A DNA stretch of 64,000 nt from Bacteroidales bacterium (GTDB lineage: Bacteria > Bacteroidota > Bacteroidia > Bacteroidales > VadinHA17). Shown here piece after piece: positions 24,304-34,709 of this stretch. The stretch spans positions 124,001-188,000 of the forward strand of contig JAGNKY010000004.1 in the NCBI GenBank assembly GCA_017999895.1, read 5' to 3'. The notes under the pieces were generated by a model that saw only the letters and a program-made list of their open reading frames with translations, was not told where the DNA came from and made no database searches. Each line of letters starts with the position of its first letter. Position 1 is the stretch's first letter. The position numbers and the translations under genes were made by a program.

Positions 24304-25785
24304 ATGTCGTTCATAAATGATAAAATTTTATTTGACGGGCTCACTTTCGATGATGTCCTTCTCATTCCTGCATATTCCGAAGTATTGCCAAGAGATGTCG
24401 ATATAAGTTCTATGTTTACAAGGAATATAAGGATGAACACTCCAATAGTTTCGGCTGCTATGGATACAGTTACAGAAGCGGAACTTGCAATCGCCATTGC
24501 CCGGGAAGGAGGAATAGGCGTTATTCATAAAAATATGTCGGTAGAAAAACAGGCTTCTCAGGTGAGAAAAGTGAAAAGAGCAGAAAATGTGATGATACCT
24601 GACCCGGTCACCATTCACCCCGATGCAACAGTTGCCGAGGCTATAAATTTGATGAGGGAATATAAAATTGGCGGTATTCCAGTTACTGATAAAAACGGCA
24701 TTTTAAAAGGCATTGTCACCAATCGCGATTTAAGGTTTGAGAGCAATTATTCAAAAAAGATTTCCCAGGTAATGACTACAAATCTTATTACGAGCGATTA
24801 CCATACTAACCTTGAAGATGCTGCGAGGATTCTACAGAAGCACAAAATAGAAAAACTTCCGATAGTTGATGAAAACAATAAGCTTATAGGGCTCATAACG
24901 TACAAAGATATTACAAAGACCAAAGACCGGCCCAATGCTTGTAAAGATGAGAAGGGACGCCTGCGAGTGGCGGCTGCGGTCGGAATAGCAAAGGATACGC
25001 TTGAAAGAGCAGAAGCATTGATAAATGCAAATGTTGATGTAATTGTGATCGATACGGCACATGCACACACAAAAAACGTGATCGGCATCTTAAAAGATAT
25101 TAAGAAAAACTTCCCTTACATAGATGTTGTTGCAGGAAATATAGGAACACCGGAAGCTGCTAAACGTCTTGTAGAAGAAGGTGCCGACGGAGTAAAAGTA
25201 GGAATAGGACCAGGCTCGATATGCACTACCCGCATTATTGCCGGAGTCGGTGTTCCACAACTTTCTGCAATATATAACGTCGCAAAATCAATCGAAGGTT
25301 CTGGTGTCCCGGTTATTGCTGACGGTGGAATAAGATATTCAGGCGATATCATCAAAGCTATCGCAGCAGGTGCCGATTCTATAATGGCTGGCTCACTCTT
25401 TGCCGGAGTAGAAGAGTCGCCAGGTGATACAATAATTTATAACGGAAGAAAATTCAAAACCTACCGCGGCATGGGCTCAGTAGAGGCTATGAACCAGGGT
25501 TCCAAAGACAGATATTTTCAGGATGTAGAAGACGATATTAAAAAACTTGTACCCGAAGGTATCGAAGCAAGAGTACCTTACAAAGGAACACTTGGGGAAG
25601 TTATATTCCAGATGATAGGAGGACTAAGAGCAGGTATGGGCTACCTGGGCACACCAGATATCGCTACTCTTAAACGCGATGCCAGGTTTGTAAGAATTAC
25701 AGGCCCGGGAATAATTGAAAGCCATCCGCACGATGTAACAATAACCAGAGAGGCTCCCAATTACAGCAGAAAATCGGCCGAATAA
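24304..25785 (+). CDS. guaB: IMP dehydrogenase
   Basis: This 493-residue protein is a full-length IMPDH. It has LTFDDVLLIPAYSEVLP at the start, two CBS domains at about 95-205 (DPVTIHPDATVAEAI, GGIPVTDKNGILKGIVTNRD) and the catalytic loop GIGPGSICTTRIIAGVG with the nucleophile Cys. The flap region MGSVEAMNQGSKDRY is also present. It oxidises IMP to XMP with NAD+, the committed step to GMP. The CBS pair normally senses adenine and guanine nucleotides. It is divergent from recQ. Confidence 0.97.
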   Translation: MSFINDKILFDGLTFDDVLLIPAYSEVLPRDVDISSMFTRNIRMNTPIVSAAMDTVTEAELAIAIAREGGIGVIHKNMSVEKQASQVRKVKRAENVMIPDPVTIHPDATVAEAINLMREYKIGGIPVTDKNGILKGIVTNRDLRFESNYSKKISQVMTTNLITSDYHTNLEDAARILQKHKIEKLPIVDENNKLIGLITYKDITKTKDRPNACKDEKGRLRVAAAVGIAKDTLERAEALINANVDVIVIDTAHAHTKNVIGILKDIKKNFPYIDVVAGNIGTPEAAKRLVEEGADGVKVGIGPGSICTTRIIAGVGVPQLSAIYNVAKSIEGSGVPVIADGGIRYSGDIIKAIAAGADSIMAGSLFAGVEESPGDTIIYNGRKFKTYRGMGSVEAMNQGSKDRYFQDVEDDIKKLVPEGIEARVPYKGTLGEVIFQMIGGLRAGMGYLGTPDIATLKRDARFVRITGPGIIESHPHDVTITREAPNYSRKSAE

Positions 25786-26042
25786 AACACATTCCAAAAA
25801 ACCGAATTATGTTTTATAGAGAGACAATAAGGCATGTCATTCCTGATTGCATATAAACCTCATCAAGGCAATATTAAATACCCTCTACAGAAATAAAGAA
25901 TAGTTTTTGATGTCAGAATGGGATAAAAGATAAAAAGGCAGAACCCTTTGAAAAAGTCAACGAATTAATTCTCGAATTTACTGACCATGAAGATATAAAA
26001 CAATTAAAAGAAAATTGCCACGTTAAAGTAAATGATTAATTA
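25786..26042. other. Intergenic stretch with a small gene relic
   Basis: A start-less frame ends at 26037-26039 and reads KKAEPFEKVNELILEFTDHE and about 13 more residues. It has no start codon and a stop just upstream, so it looks like the tail of a lost gene. Nothing else was found. Confidence 0.3.
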
Positions 26043-26933
26043 ATGAAGAAATTAGAACATTTCTTTAAAATGTATAAAACTCTTTCAACACTTCTGATTA
26101 TTTTTACATTTATGACTGCTGTAATGTCCTGCAGGAATCTTAAGCATAACCAGGCGAGAATTCCTGTTGCAAAAGCCGGTGATAAAGTATTATATCTCGA
26201 TCAGATTCCGGAAATTTTTAGAAACAATTCCAGCAAAGAAGACAGCATTGTTGCAATTAATAATTATATAAACAGTTGGGCAAGAAAAGAAATCATGTTC
26301 CACAAAGCTCTTGAAAACCTTTCAGATGAAAACAAAAATGAGATAGAAGAACAGATACAGGATACAAAAGTTAATCTTTATATTTACCACTATCAGCGCC
26401 AGATGATACTCGAAAAAATGGATACAATAGTAACCGAAAACGAAATAGAGAATTACTATGCAAACAACCAGAATCTTTTCCGTCTTAATTCAAGCATTGT
26501 GAAAGCCCTTTATATCAAGATTCCTTCAGGCACACCTGGTATAGATAAAGTAAGAAAATTGTATATTTCAAACAAGCCTGAGGACATAAGACAATTAGAG
26601 GAATACTGTTTTAACTTTGCCGACAAGTACGATGATTTCGGTGAAAACTGGATTTCATTCGATAAACTTGCAGTGGAACTTCCGGAAGAAATTATCAATC
26701 CGGAAGAATTTCTTAGACGTTATTCTTTTTATGAGACGCATGATTCATCGGCATATTATTTTATAACTATAAGAGATTACAGGCTAAAATCATCCACTGC
26801 ACCTTATGAATATGTAAAAAATGATATTAAAAACATAATTTTGAATAATAGAAGGGTTGAATTCCTAAAAAATCTAGAAAACGGAATATATGAAGAAGCA
26901 GTTAAAACAAATTATTTCAGGAAATACAACTGA
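26043..26933 (+). CDS. Lipoprotein of the SurA/PpiC chaperone type without a PPIase domain
   Basis: This 296-residue protein has a lipoprotein signal (TLLIIFTFMTAVMSCRN). The helical N-terminal chaperone part (YINSWARKEIMFHKALENLS, IYHYQRQMILEKMDTIVTENEIENYYANN) resembles SurA. No parvulin motif is visible in the C-terminal half. It probably binds outer-membrane protein precursors in the periplasm, together with the SurA-like protein encoded next. The downstream gene begins 44 bases before this one ends. The start could be at M10 (26070) if the first nine residues are not used. Confidence 0.8.
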   Translation: MKKLEHFFKMYKTLSTLLIIFTFMTAVMSCRNLKHNQARIPVAKAGDKVLYLDQIPEIFRNNSSKEDSIVAINNYINSWARKEIMFHKALENLSDENKNEIEEQIQDTKVNLYIYHYQRQMILEKMDTIVTENEIENYYANNQNLFRLNSSIVKALYIKIPSGTPGIDKVRKLYISNKPEDIRQLEEYCFNFADKYDDFGENWISFDKLAVELPEEIINPEEFLRRYSFYETHDSSAYYFITIRDYRLKSSTAPYEYVKNDIKNIILNNRRVEFLKNLENGIYEEAVKTNYFRKYN

Positions 26934-28293
26934 TAAGAAACGTAATATTTTAATTTCAATATTGATTGTTCTGGTAGCCATTTTCATGCCATTGAAAGCG
27001 TCGGCTCAAAAACTTGTGGAATCGGTAGCAGGAATTGTGGGCAACGAAGTCATTTTTCTCTCTGATATTGAGAATAGCATTGCCCAGCAATTATTTTCAG
27101 GTGACAAAACCCCTGTTGAAAAATTAAGATGTATGTTTTTTGAAGAACAGCTAATGACAAAACTTTTTCTTGACCAGGCAAGAATAGATAGTATTGAAGT
27201 GTCAAATACATCTATAGAGGGTATTCTTAATATGCAGCTTAATAAATTTATAACCATTGCCGGCTCTGAAAAAGCACTTGAAGACTATTTCAAAAAAAGT
27301 ATAACGGAAATAAAAGCCGACCTGAGAGAGAGTTTGAAGAATCAGCAAATAATAAATGAAGTTCAGAACAAAATTGCAGAAAATATTACAGTTTCACCAT
27401 CCGAAGTGAAAAAATTCTTTTCTAAAATCCCACACGACAGTCTTCCTGTTATACCTGCAAAAGTAGAAATTAGCATCATTCAAATAGATCCACCTGATTA
27501 TGAAATGAATAAGGCAGAAGCCAGGCAAAAGCTTCTTGAAATCAGAAGTGAAATAATTGCAGGCAAGAGCTTCAGCGCTCTGGCAACTTTATATTCTGAA
27601 GATACAGAGTCGGCAAAAAAGGGTGGGGAAATAGGATATATGTCGAAAGGAGAACTTGAAAAACCTTATGCCGATGTGGCTTTTTCATTAAATAAGAACA
27701 GCGTTTCAAAAATTGTGGAGACAAAATATGGTTTCCATATTATTCAGTTAATTGACCGAATGGGCGATATGGTTAATACCCGACATATTCTGATAAGGCC
27801 CAAAGTAAAGCCTGAACAGGAAGAAAAAGCGATGGCGAAGCTCGACAGTATTGCGCGACTGATAAGAGCCGATAGTATTTCATTCGAACGTGCAGCTCTG
27901 ATGTATTCATCACATAAAGACAGCAGGATTAACGGAGGCAAGCTTGTTAAAAATGATCCTTCTACTCGTACAAGTCTTTTTGCCCTTGAAGAGCTCGATA
28001 AAATGACATATTCCATAGTAAGAGAGCTTAAACCTGGAGAGATCTCAAATCCTTTCAAAACAACCGATGAAAACGGAAATACTGTATTCCGAATTGTAAG
28101 GCTCGACAAGGAGTACCCAGCGCATGTTGCAGATCTCAATAGCGATTATCAGGTCATCTACAATGCGGCGCTTTTGGAAAAACGATCAAAAGCATATAAA
28201 GAGTGGATTGATAAAAAGATTGATGAAACTTATATAAAAATAAGTGATGAATTCAAATCATGTCCTTTCCAGAACCCGAAATGGCTAAGATAA
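26890..28293 (+). CDS. surA: SurA-like peptidyl-prolyl isomerase
   Basis: This 467-residue protein has a signal sequence (NILISILIVLVAIFMPLKASAQ) after an 18-residue basic start. The SurA N-domain follows (VAGIVGNEVIFLSDIENSIAQQL). The first parvulin domain has FSALATLYSEDTESAKKGGEIGYM and SKIVETKYGFHIIQLIDR. A second, weaker parvulin repeat (RHILIRPK...AALMYSSHKDSRINGG) comes after it. It helps fold outer-membrane beta-barrel proteins. It overlaps both neighbours, which suggests a tightly coupled three-gene operon for envelope assembly. Confidence 0.92.
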   Translation: MKKQLKQIISGNTTDKKRNILISILIVLVAIFMPLKASAQKLVESVAGIVGNEVIFLSDIENSIAQQLFSGDKTPVEKLRCMFFEEQLMTKLFLDQARIDSIEVSNTSIEGILNMQLNKFITIAGSEKALEDYFKKSITEIKADLRESLKNQQIINEVQNKIAENITVSPSEVKKFFSKIPHDSLPVIPAKVEISIIQIDPPDYEMNKAEARQKLLEIRSEIIAGKSFSALATLYSEDTESAKKGGEIGYMSKGELEKPYADVAFSLNKNSVSKIVETKYGFHIIQLIDRMGDMVNTRHILIRPKVKPEQEEKAMAKLDSIARLIRADSISFERAALMYSSHKDSRINGGKLVKNDPSTRTSLFALEELDKMTYSIVRELKPGEISNPFKTTDENGNTVFRIVRLDKEYPAHVADLNSDYQVIYNAALLEKRSKAYKEWIDKKIDETYIKISDEFKSCPFQNPKWLR

Positions 28294-29849
28294 AAAGCCG
28301 GAAATCAATACACTCATTACAGGCAGTTGCAATCGCTCTGATATCGTTTTGTCTGGTTTTACTAATTTTTTCCTTTACAGCGCGGTACACAAACAGCAAT
28401 CAAACAAGAAAAAAAATCGAACTGCTTTATTGTAATGAACTTGTGATAGATAAACAAGTCAGTAAAGATCTTTATCGCCTCCTGGGAAATGTAGGATTAA
28501 AACATAACGATATCCTCATGACATGTGATAGTGCTCATTGGTACCGCGATAGTGACCAGGTTAAAGCTTTCAGCAGAGTGAAAATAAATCAGGGCGATAC
28601 ACTGACCATATCGGGTGATTATCTCTTTTATGACGGCAATCTCGAAAAAGCTTTTATAAGCGGTAATGTGGAACTTATCGATAAAGAAACAAAACTTTAC
28701 ACTTCAGTGGTAAATTATGATGTAAAAACAAAAATTGCAGACTACCCGTTCAAAGGCAAAATCATAAACGGAGAAAATACTCTTACAAGTCGTATAGGTA
28801 TTTATTATGCTTCAGAAAAGAAATTTCATTTCAATGACAGTGTTTTGATTGTCAATCCAGATTATACTATGAGAGCCGATTCGCTTGAATATAACACGGA
28901 AAGCGGCATCGCTTTCTTTATAAGTCCAACCGTGCTCGAAGGCGATAGCTTATATATATATTGCGAAAAAGGCTGGTACGATACAAAGAATGATCTAACA
29001 TCGGTCTGGCAAAATCCGGTAATAAACAACCGTAAACAGATTGTACGCGGAGATTCTCTTTTTTATAACAATAACAGCGGTTTTGGTCAGGCATTCAAAA
29101 ACATAAGCATCACTGACACGGCAAATAATGTGATTCTGGCAGGTAACTATGCATGGTATTACAAAGAACCAGAACGATTTATGATGACCGACAGTGCTTT
29201 ATTTATCCAGGTATCGAATAATGATTCATTATTTCTTCATGCCGATACCATAAGATCGGTTATATTAGCAGCTGCCGGAGATTCATCTTCATGGAGGATT
29301 ATGAAAGCTTATTATGGATGCAGAGTTTTTAGTTACGACATTCAGGCACGATGTGATTCACTCTCATATTCTTTTAGAGATTCGGTAATAAGGTTGTACT
29401 ATTCCCCGATTTTGTGGTCGAAAGAAAACCAGCTTACTGCCGATTCAATGGCAATTTTTACAAAAAACCGGAAAGCCGAAAGTATGGAACTGTATAATTC
29501 AGCGTTTGTTGTTAGCCAGGTTGATTCTCTTCGATTCAATCAAATGAAAGGAAGAAAACTTACAGGGTATTTCATTGATAATAAACTACATAGAATAATT
29601 ATTGAAGGAAACGCTGAAACCATTTATTTTCTTGCTGATAAAAACGAATTGATGGGAATTAATTATGCCAAATGTTCTTCTATCGAAATTCTTTTCGAAG
29701 ATGGCAAGATTAGTGAAATAATTGAATATCAAAATCCCGATGGCAAACTTGATCCTCCTGATAAAAGTCCGCCTGAAAGTTATCGGCTACCGGGCTTCAT
29801 CTGGCATGATATGCTACGTCCGAAGAAAAAATCGGATGTTTTTCTTTAA
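28281..29849 (+). CDS. OstA/LptA-like LPS transport protein
   Basis: From the ATG at 28281 the protein is 522 residues; an ATG at 28260 is also in frame. A membrane anchor (AVAIALISFCLVLLIFSFTA) is followed by repeated OstA-type strands (LLGNVGLKHNDILMTCDSAHWY, VKAFSRVKINQGDTLTISGDYLFYDG, KAFISGNVELIDKET). These form the open beta-jelly roll that carries lipopolysaccharide across the periplasm. Its place after the SurA gene fits outer-membrane assembly. The gene ends just before a strong terminator. Confidence 0.85.
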   Translation: MAKIKSRKSIHSLQAVAIALISFCLVLLIFSFTARYTNSNQTRKKIELLYCNELVIDKQVSKDLYRLLGNVGLKHNDILMTCDSAHWYRDSDQVKAFSRVKINQGDTLTISGDYLFYDGNLEKAFISGNVELIDKETKLYTSVVNYDVKTKIADYPFKGKIINGENTLTSRIGIYYASEKKFHFNDSVLIVNPDYTMRADSLEYNTESGIAFFISPTVLEGDSLYIYCEKGWYDTKNDLTSVWQNPVINNRKQIVRGDSLFYNNNSGFGQAFKNISITDTANNVILAGNYAWYYKEPERFMMTDSALFIQVSNNDSLFLHADTIRSVILAAAGDSSSWRIMKAYYGCRVFSYDIQARCDSLSYSFRDSVIRLYYSPILWSKENQLTADSMAIFTKNRKAESMELYNSAFVVSQVDSLRFNQMKGRKLTGYFIDNKLHRIIIEGNAETIYFLADKNELMGINYAKCSSIEILFEDGKISEIIEYQNPDGKLDPPDKSPPESYRLPGFIWHDMLRPKKKSDVFL

Positions 29850-29904
29850 AAAACCGGGAAAATTCAAATAAACTCGCTTATTAGAGCAACAGAAAAGATA
29901 AACA

Positions 29905-29930
29905 AAAAAGGCTGTTGACACAGCCTTTTT
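29905..29930. terminator. Bidirectional Rho-independent-type terminator
   Basis: An 11-bp perfect stem AAAAAGGCTGT / ACAGCCTTTTT with loop TGAC lies between convergent genes. A-runs and T-runs on both sides allow it to work in either direction. Confidence 0.85.
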
Positions 29931-30151
29931 CAATACTCATCTTCATTAAAGAAGAAATCATCTTTACTTGGGTAATCGGGCCAGATATCTTCAATACTTT
30001 CGTAAATATCTCCCTCATCTTCTATCTCCTGTAAGTTCTCGATAACCTCCAGCGGAGCACCTGACCTGATGGCATAATCAATAAGCTCATCCTTGGTTGC
30101 AGGCCATGGAGCATCTTCAAGTTTTGATGCTAGTTCAAGTGTCCAATACAT
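29930..30151 (-). CDS. DUF2795 family protein
   Basis: This 73-residue acidic protein has WTLELASKLEDAPWPATKDELIDYAIRSGAPLEVIENLQEIEDEG. This is the DUF2795 pattern (a small helical fold with conserved PATKDELIDYA and GAP). Function is unknown. The family is common in Bacteroidota as a lone gene. The C-terminus (EDIWPDYPSKDDFFFNEDEY) is very acidic. The stop codon sits next to the terminator stem. Confidence 0.85.
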   Translation of the reverse strand: MYWTLELASKLEDAPWPATKDELIDYAIRSGAPLEVIENLQEIEDEGDIYESIEDIWPDYPSKDDFFFNEDEY

Positions 30152-30183
30152 AATAAAATTTTTTATTTACTAAAAAAAACCTG

Positions 30184-30191
30184 CAAATATA
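30184..30191 (-). promoter_or_regulatory. Candidate -7 box for the DUF2795 gene
   Basis: The minus strand reads TATATTTG, a full match to TAnnTTTG, 33 bases before the ATG and within the gap after the upstream gene. Confidence 0.45.
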
Positions 30192-30203
30192 AATAAAATA
30201 CAA

Positions 30204-30755
30204 TTATAATTTTCGCTCTTCCCATATAATTTCATTATTGCCAAGCTCAGAATTCAAAAGTCGGCCTAACATAAAGAAATAATCCGAAAGTCGGTTCAGA
30301 AAAATTATAATAATTTCAGGTACAGGTTCGGTTTTATTAAGTTTAACTACTGTTCTCTCGGCTCTACGGCACACGCATCTTGCGATATCACAACATGATA
30401 CAACAGGATTACCACCAGGTATTATGAAAGATTTAACAGGGCGAACTGAGTTTTCAATTTTATCTATTGCATCTTCTATATTTTTTATACAATCCGAAGC
30501 GGGTAAAATTATTCCTGTTGCCCGGTCTTCATAGTTGGATGTTAAAGCTAAGATGCAAAACATCAACTGATTCTGGATATATATTAGAAAATCCCTCCTC
30601 TTTTCATTTTCTTTTAAACTCCTAAGCAACCCTGTCCATGAAATCAATTCTTCTATTGTTCCGCATGCTTCAATACGATCGTGACATTTTGGCAACCTTT
30701 TCCCCCCTTGAAGTGAGGTAGTTCCATCATCTCCGCCACGGGTATAAATTGTCAT
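30204..30755 (-). CDS. Cob(I)alamin adenosyltransferase (PduO type)
   Basis: This 183-residue protein has the PduO-type marks: YTRGGDDGTTSLQGGKRLPK with the ATP-binding part at the start, RCVCRRAERTVV in the middle and LNRLSDYFFMLGRLLN near the end. It transfers the adenosyl group of ATP to reduced cobalamin, making the cofactor for B12-dependent mutases. No cobalamin genes adjoin it. The last residues (NEIIWEERKL) are near the usual end for the family. Confidence 0.92.
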   Translation of the reverse strand: MTIYTRGGDDGTTSLQGGKRLPKCHDRIEACGTIEELISWTGLLRSLKENEKRRDFLIYIQNQLMFCILALTSNYEDRATGIILPASDCIKNIEDAIDKIENSVRPVKSFIIPGGNPVVSCCDIARCVCRRAERTVVKLNKTEPVPEIIIIFLNRLSDYFFMLGRLLNSELGNNEIIWEERKL

Positions 30756-30809
30756 ACAACCTTATTTTATAGATTCTTAACAGGCTGACTTGATTACGTA
30801 TGCTGTTTC

Positions 30810-31514
30810 CTACTTTCCAATATATTTTTCATTTGGCTCGTCGGATGCTATCATTCCGTCAAGAAGCCTTACAATACGGGCTGCATGTTTTGCAATATCT
30901 TCCTCGTGTGTCACTAAAATAACAGTATTGCCTTTCTTCTGAATCTCATCGAGCAGGTTCATGATATCGAGTGAAGTCTTGCTGTCGAGGTTACCTGTCG
31001 GTTCGTCAGCAAGTATAATTGAGGGGTTGTTTATTAGTGCTCTGGCAGTTGCAACCCTCTGCCGTTGACCTCCTGAGAGCTCATTAGGTTTATGATACAT
31101 ACGATCGGCGAGGCCAACTTGTGTAAGAACCTCTATTGCTTTCTGTTCCCTTTCAGCTTTTGGAACCCCGGCATAAATAAGGGGAAGAGTAACATTTTCA
31201 AGGGCCGTGTATCGGGGAAGAAGATTAAAAGTCTGAAAAATAAATCCAATCTCTTTATTACGTATTTCGGCAAGCTGGTCATCATCCATCTTGCTTACAT
31301 CCGTACCATTGAGAAAATAACTGCCGCTCGTAGGCGTATCAAGGCAGCCGAGCAGATTCAACATAGTTGATTTGCCTGATCCGGAAGGACCCATTATAGC
31401 AACATATTCATTTCTTTCTATTGTCAGTGTAACAGATCGCAAAGCTCTTACTATAACCGAACCAATCTGGTAATTTTTAACAATATCCTGAATCTCTATT
31501 ACTTTGTCATTCAT
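30810..31514 (-). CDS. ABC transporter ATP-binding protein, LolD/MacB-like
   Basis: This 234-residue ATPase has Walker [11 protein letters not shown]-loop [16 protein letters not shown], signature [15 protein letters not shown] and Walker [14 protein letters not shown]. The ARNYV-type start ([21 protein letters not shown]) and the 'GCLDTPTSG' segment place it in the LolD/MacB/FtsE group, which drives lipoprotein release or efflux across the envelope. No permease gene is adjacent, so the partner is encoded elsewhere. Confidence 0.93.
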   Translation of the reverse strand: MNDKVIEIQDIVKNYQIGSVIVRALRSVTLTIERNEYVAIMGPSGSGKSTMLNLLGCLDTPTSGSYFLNGTDVSKMDDDQLAEIRNKEIGFIFQTFNLLPRYTALENVTLPLIYAGVPKAEREQKAIEVLTQVGLADRMYHKPNELSGGQRQRVATARALINNPSIILADEPTGNLDSKTSLDIMNLLDEIQKKGNTVILVTHEEDIAKHAARIVRLLDGMIASDEPNEKYIGK

Positions 31515-31586
31515 AAATAAATATTTTAAAGCCTTCGAAATTAGATTAAATAAACGATATACCGAATTTTAAATTATTAATTTTTG

Positions 31587-32375
31587 TTAATACCTTATAA
31601 TATAATCATATCTTGCAATTCCACGTCTGAAAAAAACAAGTCCCATCTGATAAATATCAATAGTTATGCTCACTTTTCCCGATTGTTTAATTTTCTCCCA
31701 CGCTTCGTACATTTCTTTGGAAATATGTATATCATCTATAACAACCAAACTCTTTTCATCGCATATTTCACTTATTATATCGAAATAACGTAAAAGCGAT
31801 TCCTTGCTGTGATCACCATCGATAAAAACAAGTCCGGGACAAATCTTTTCTTTTTTCATCTCAAGTAAAAAATCGTCAAATTTCATATTGTACAGGAGTA
31901 TATTTGACCGTCCTGTTTCCATGAAATTGGCTTCAGCTAAAGCTGACAATGAAGGGCATCCCTCAGCCGTATGTATTATTGAAGAAGGTGACCCAAAAGA
32001 GAGATAAAGAGTACTTATCCCTAACGACGTGCCAAGCTCTATAATATTTTCACGGCCAAATTCACCAGCAAGAGAGGCAAGTAATTTACCATATTTTGCT
32101 GGAACAGAAGAGTTCCTTGCTATATCTGAAATCTTCCGGAGATTATCATTATTTCTGCCTGTTCCATAATCTTTTACCTCTACTGTTTCTTTGCAGGTTA
32201 GCATCTTTCCCCTAATTTCTTCTATTTTACAGACAATTTCAGGGTTAAATTTATTCCTGAATATTTTTGTTACCAGATTGTAAACAAAAGGACTGTGGAG
32301 CCCAAACCCTTTTTTATGTGATGATAATATCTTGTACTTGAAATAGTTAGCAATTTTATGCCCGTTGATTGACAT
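31587..32375 (-). CDS. Class I SAM-dependent methyltransferase, O-methyltransferase type
   Basis: This 262-residue protein has motif I as IIELGTSLGISTLYLS and a later acidic-strand motif GLVFIDGDHSKESLLRYFDIISE, typical of small-molecule O-methyltransferases. A further ESLVVIDDIHISKEMYEAWEKI segment matches the metal-site region of this group. The substrate is unknown. It is divergent from recG, with about 100 bases between their starts. Confidence 0.85.
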   Translation of the reverse strand: MSINGHKIANYFKYKILSSHKKGFGLHSPFVYNLVTKIFRNKFNPEIVCKIEEIRGKMLTCKETVEVKDYGTGRNNDNLRKISDIARNSSVPAKYGKLLASLAGEFGRENIIELGTSLGISTLYLSFGSPSSIIHTAEGCPSLSALAEANFMETGRSNILLYNMKFDDFLLEMKKEKICPGLVFIDGDHSKESLLRYFDIISEICDEKSLVVIDDIHISKEMYEAWEKIKQSGKVSITIDIYQMGLVFFRRGIARYDYIIRY

Positions 32376-32471
32376 TCTGATATTATTAATGTATTATTAA
32401 ATTATGATACCTTTTCAAAATTATTTATTTTCGGAAATGAATTGTATCTCTCTTTTAAGTCCAATTTAAAC

Positions 32472-34577
32472 ATGCAGAATTTCTTTGATACCGATATTAA
32501 ATATTTACCAGGAGTTGGACCAAAAAGAGCCGAACAGCTTAATAAAGAACTTAATATCAGATGCTACAGAGATCTTTTATACTATTTTCCATATAGATAT
32601 ATAGACCGGACAAAGATTTATAATATTAATGAACTCGATCCAGACTTGCCTTATGTTCAGATAAAAGGTACGATAATTAAATATTTTTATGAAGGCAAAG
32701 GTACAAATAAAAGGCTTGCAGCAGAGTTTTCGGATGAAACAGGAAGCATAAAACTCATCTGGTTTAGAGGAACGAAATGGATACCGGATACTTATCCTGC
32801 AGGCGAGAAATATGTGATTTTTGGGAAGCCTGGAGTTTTTAACGGAATTATTAATATTATTCATCCCGAGGTTGATCCTGTTGAAAAGATGGAACAGAGG
32901 ATTGCTTCGGCATTTCAGGCACAATACAGAACGACCGAAGAGCTTAAAAACAGCCTTATAACTTCAAAATTTATAAGCAAACTTGTAAGTAACCTCCTGA
33001 AATCTATTAATTTTAGAATACCCGAAACTCTGCCCTCATATATTATTGAGAAATATTCACTAATGACTCTTCATGACGCACTCTATAATATCCATTTTCC
33101 TTCTAATGCCCGTGAACTTGCCAGGTCAAAACACCGCCTGAAATTCGAAGAACTTTTTTATATCCAGCTTAATTTGCTAATGTATAAAGTTCAAAGGAAC
33201 ATCAACACTCCCGGGTTTGTTTTTGCTAAAGTTGGAGATTTTTTCAACAAATTTTATTATTCCAACCTGCATTTTGGATTAACAAATGCCCAGAAAAGAG
33301 TTATAAAAGAAATAAGGAGAGACCTGAAATCTGGCAAGCAGATGAACCGCCTTTTACAAGGTGATGTCGGAAGCGGTAAAACTCTTGTGGCAATTATGGC
33401 AATGCTGATTGCGGCTGATAACGGTTACCAGTCGTGCATCATGACTCCCACAGAAATCCTTGCGTACCAGCATTACAGGTCGGTTTGCAATTTTACCGAA
33501 GGAATAGGAATAGAAGTTCTGCTTCTTACCGGTTCAACAAAAAAGTCAGAAAGGAAATATATTGAAAAAATGCTTGCCGGTGACAAGCCGGTAATTCTTA
33601 TAGGGACACATGCATTAATAGAAGAAAATGTTCGATTCAGCAGGCTTGGACTTGCAATCATAGACGAACAACACAGGTTCGGAGTGGCTCAAAGGGCAAA
33701 ATTGTGGGAAAAAAGCCTCAATCCACCACATGTACTTGTTATGACTGCCACTCCCATTCCACGGACACTTGCAATGACTCTCTATGGTGACCTCGATATT
33801 TCGGTGATTGACGAGATGCCTCCGGACAGAAAACCGGTTAAAACTATGCACTTCACCGACTCTGAAAGAAACAGGGTCTTTGCTTTTATCCGCAGCCAGA
33901 TTGCTAAAGGAAGACAAATTTATATAGTTTATCCTTTGATAGAAGGCTCGGAAAAACTCGATTATAAAAATCTCGACGAAGGCCTGGATATTCTTTCCCG
34001 GGCTTTTCCTCCTTCCACATATTGCATAAGTGTACTTCATGGCAGAATGACAGCAGAAAACAAAGAGATCTCAATGAGGCTTTTCAGGGAAGGAAAAGCT
34101 CAGATAATGGTTGCCACAACAGTTATTGAAGTTGGAGTAGATGTGCCCAATGCAACGGTAATGATAATTGAAAGTGCTGAGAGATTCGGCCTTTCACAAC
34201 TCCATCAGCTAAGAGGCCGTGTAGGAAGAGGCTCAGATCAGTCGTATTGCATCCTTATGACTTCGGAGAAACTCTCGAAAGAAGCTGCTACAAGGATTGA
34301 AATTATGGTAAAATCGAATGACGGATTCGAAATCGCTGAAGCCGACCTTAAGCTAAGAGGCCCCGGCGATATTGAAGGAACACAGCAAAGCGGAATACCT
34401 TTCGACCTCAAAATAAGCGACCTGGCTAAAGACGGTCAGTTAATAGAATATGTAAGAAATATTGCCGCCTCAATTCTCGAGGAAGACCCGATGCTAAAAG
34501 ATGAAAAAAATGCTGTGCTACAAATCCAACTTAAGAAACTCTTCGAAAGAAAGTATTCATGGAGTAATATTAGTTAA
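32472..34577 (+). CDS. recG: ATP-dependent DNA helicase RecG
   Basis: The protein is 701 residues from the ATG at 32472; the frame extends to 32442 but the start MQNFFDTDIKYLPGVGPKRAEQL fits the family. The wedge/OB part comes first (VQIKGTIIKYFYEGKGTNKR, LIWFRGTKW). Helicase motifs follow: GDVGSGKTLVA, IDEQHRFGVAQR, TATPIPRTLAMTLYGDLD and QLRGRVGRGSDQSYC. RecG reverses stalled replication forks and processes Holliday junctions. It is a lone plus-strand gene. Confidence 0.96.
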   Translation: MQNFFDTDIKYLPGVGPKRAEQLNKELNIRCYRDLLYYFPYRYIDRTKIYNINELDPDLPYVQIKGTIIKYFYEGKGTNKRLAAEFSDETGSIKLIWFRGTKWIPDTYPAGEKYVIFGKPGVFNGIINIIHPEVDPVEKMEQRIASAFQAQYRTTEELKNSLITSKFISKLVSNLLKSINFRIPETLPSYIIEKYSLMTLHDALYNIHFPSNARELARSKHRLKFEELFYIQLNLLMYKVQRNINTPGFVFAKVGDFFNKFYYSNLHFGLTNAQKRVIKEIRRDLKSGKQMNRLLQGDVGSGKTLVAIMAMLIAADNGYQSCIMTPTEILAYQHYRSVCNFTEGIGIEVLLLTGSTKKSERKYIEKMLAGDKPVILIGTHALIEENVRFSRLGLAIIDEQHRFGVAQRAKLWEKSLNPPHVLVMTATPIPRTLAMTLYGDLDISVIDEMPPDRKPVKTMHFTDSERNRVFAFIRSQIAKGRQIYIVYPLIEGSEKLDYKNLDEGLDILSRAFPPSTYCISVLHGRMTAENKEISMRLFREGKAQIMVATTVIEVGVDVPNATVMIIESAERFGLSQLHQLRGRVGRGSDQSYCILMTSEKLSKEAATRIEIMVKSNDGFEIAEADLKLRGPGDIEGTQQSGIPFDLKISDLAKDGQLIEYVRNIAASILEEDPMLKDEKNAVLQIQLKKLFERKYSWSNIS

Positions 34578-34709
34578 AACTGATATGATTTTGATTTCAA
34601 CTTATTTACTACATTAAATGTATATTATGAACCTAATAAGTTTAAATTTTTTAATATCTATTTTTTATTAAAAATTGTAAAAAAACAGATATAGTTCGAA
34701 AGGGAAATA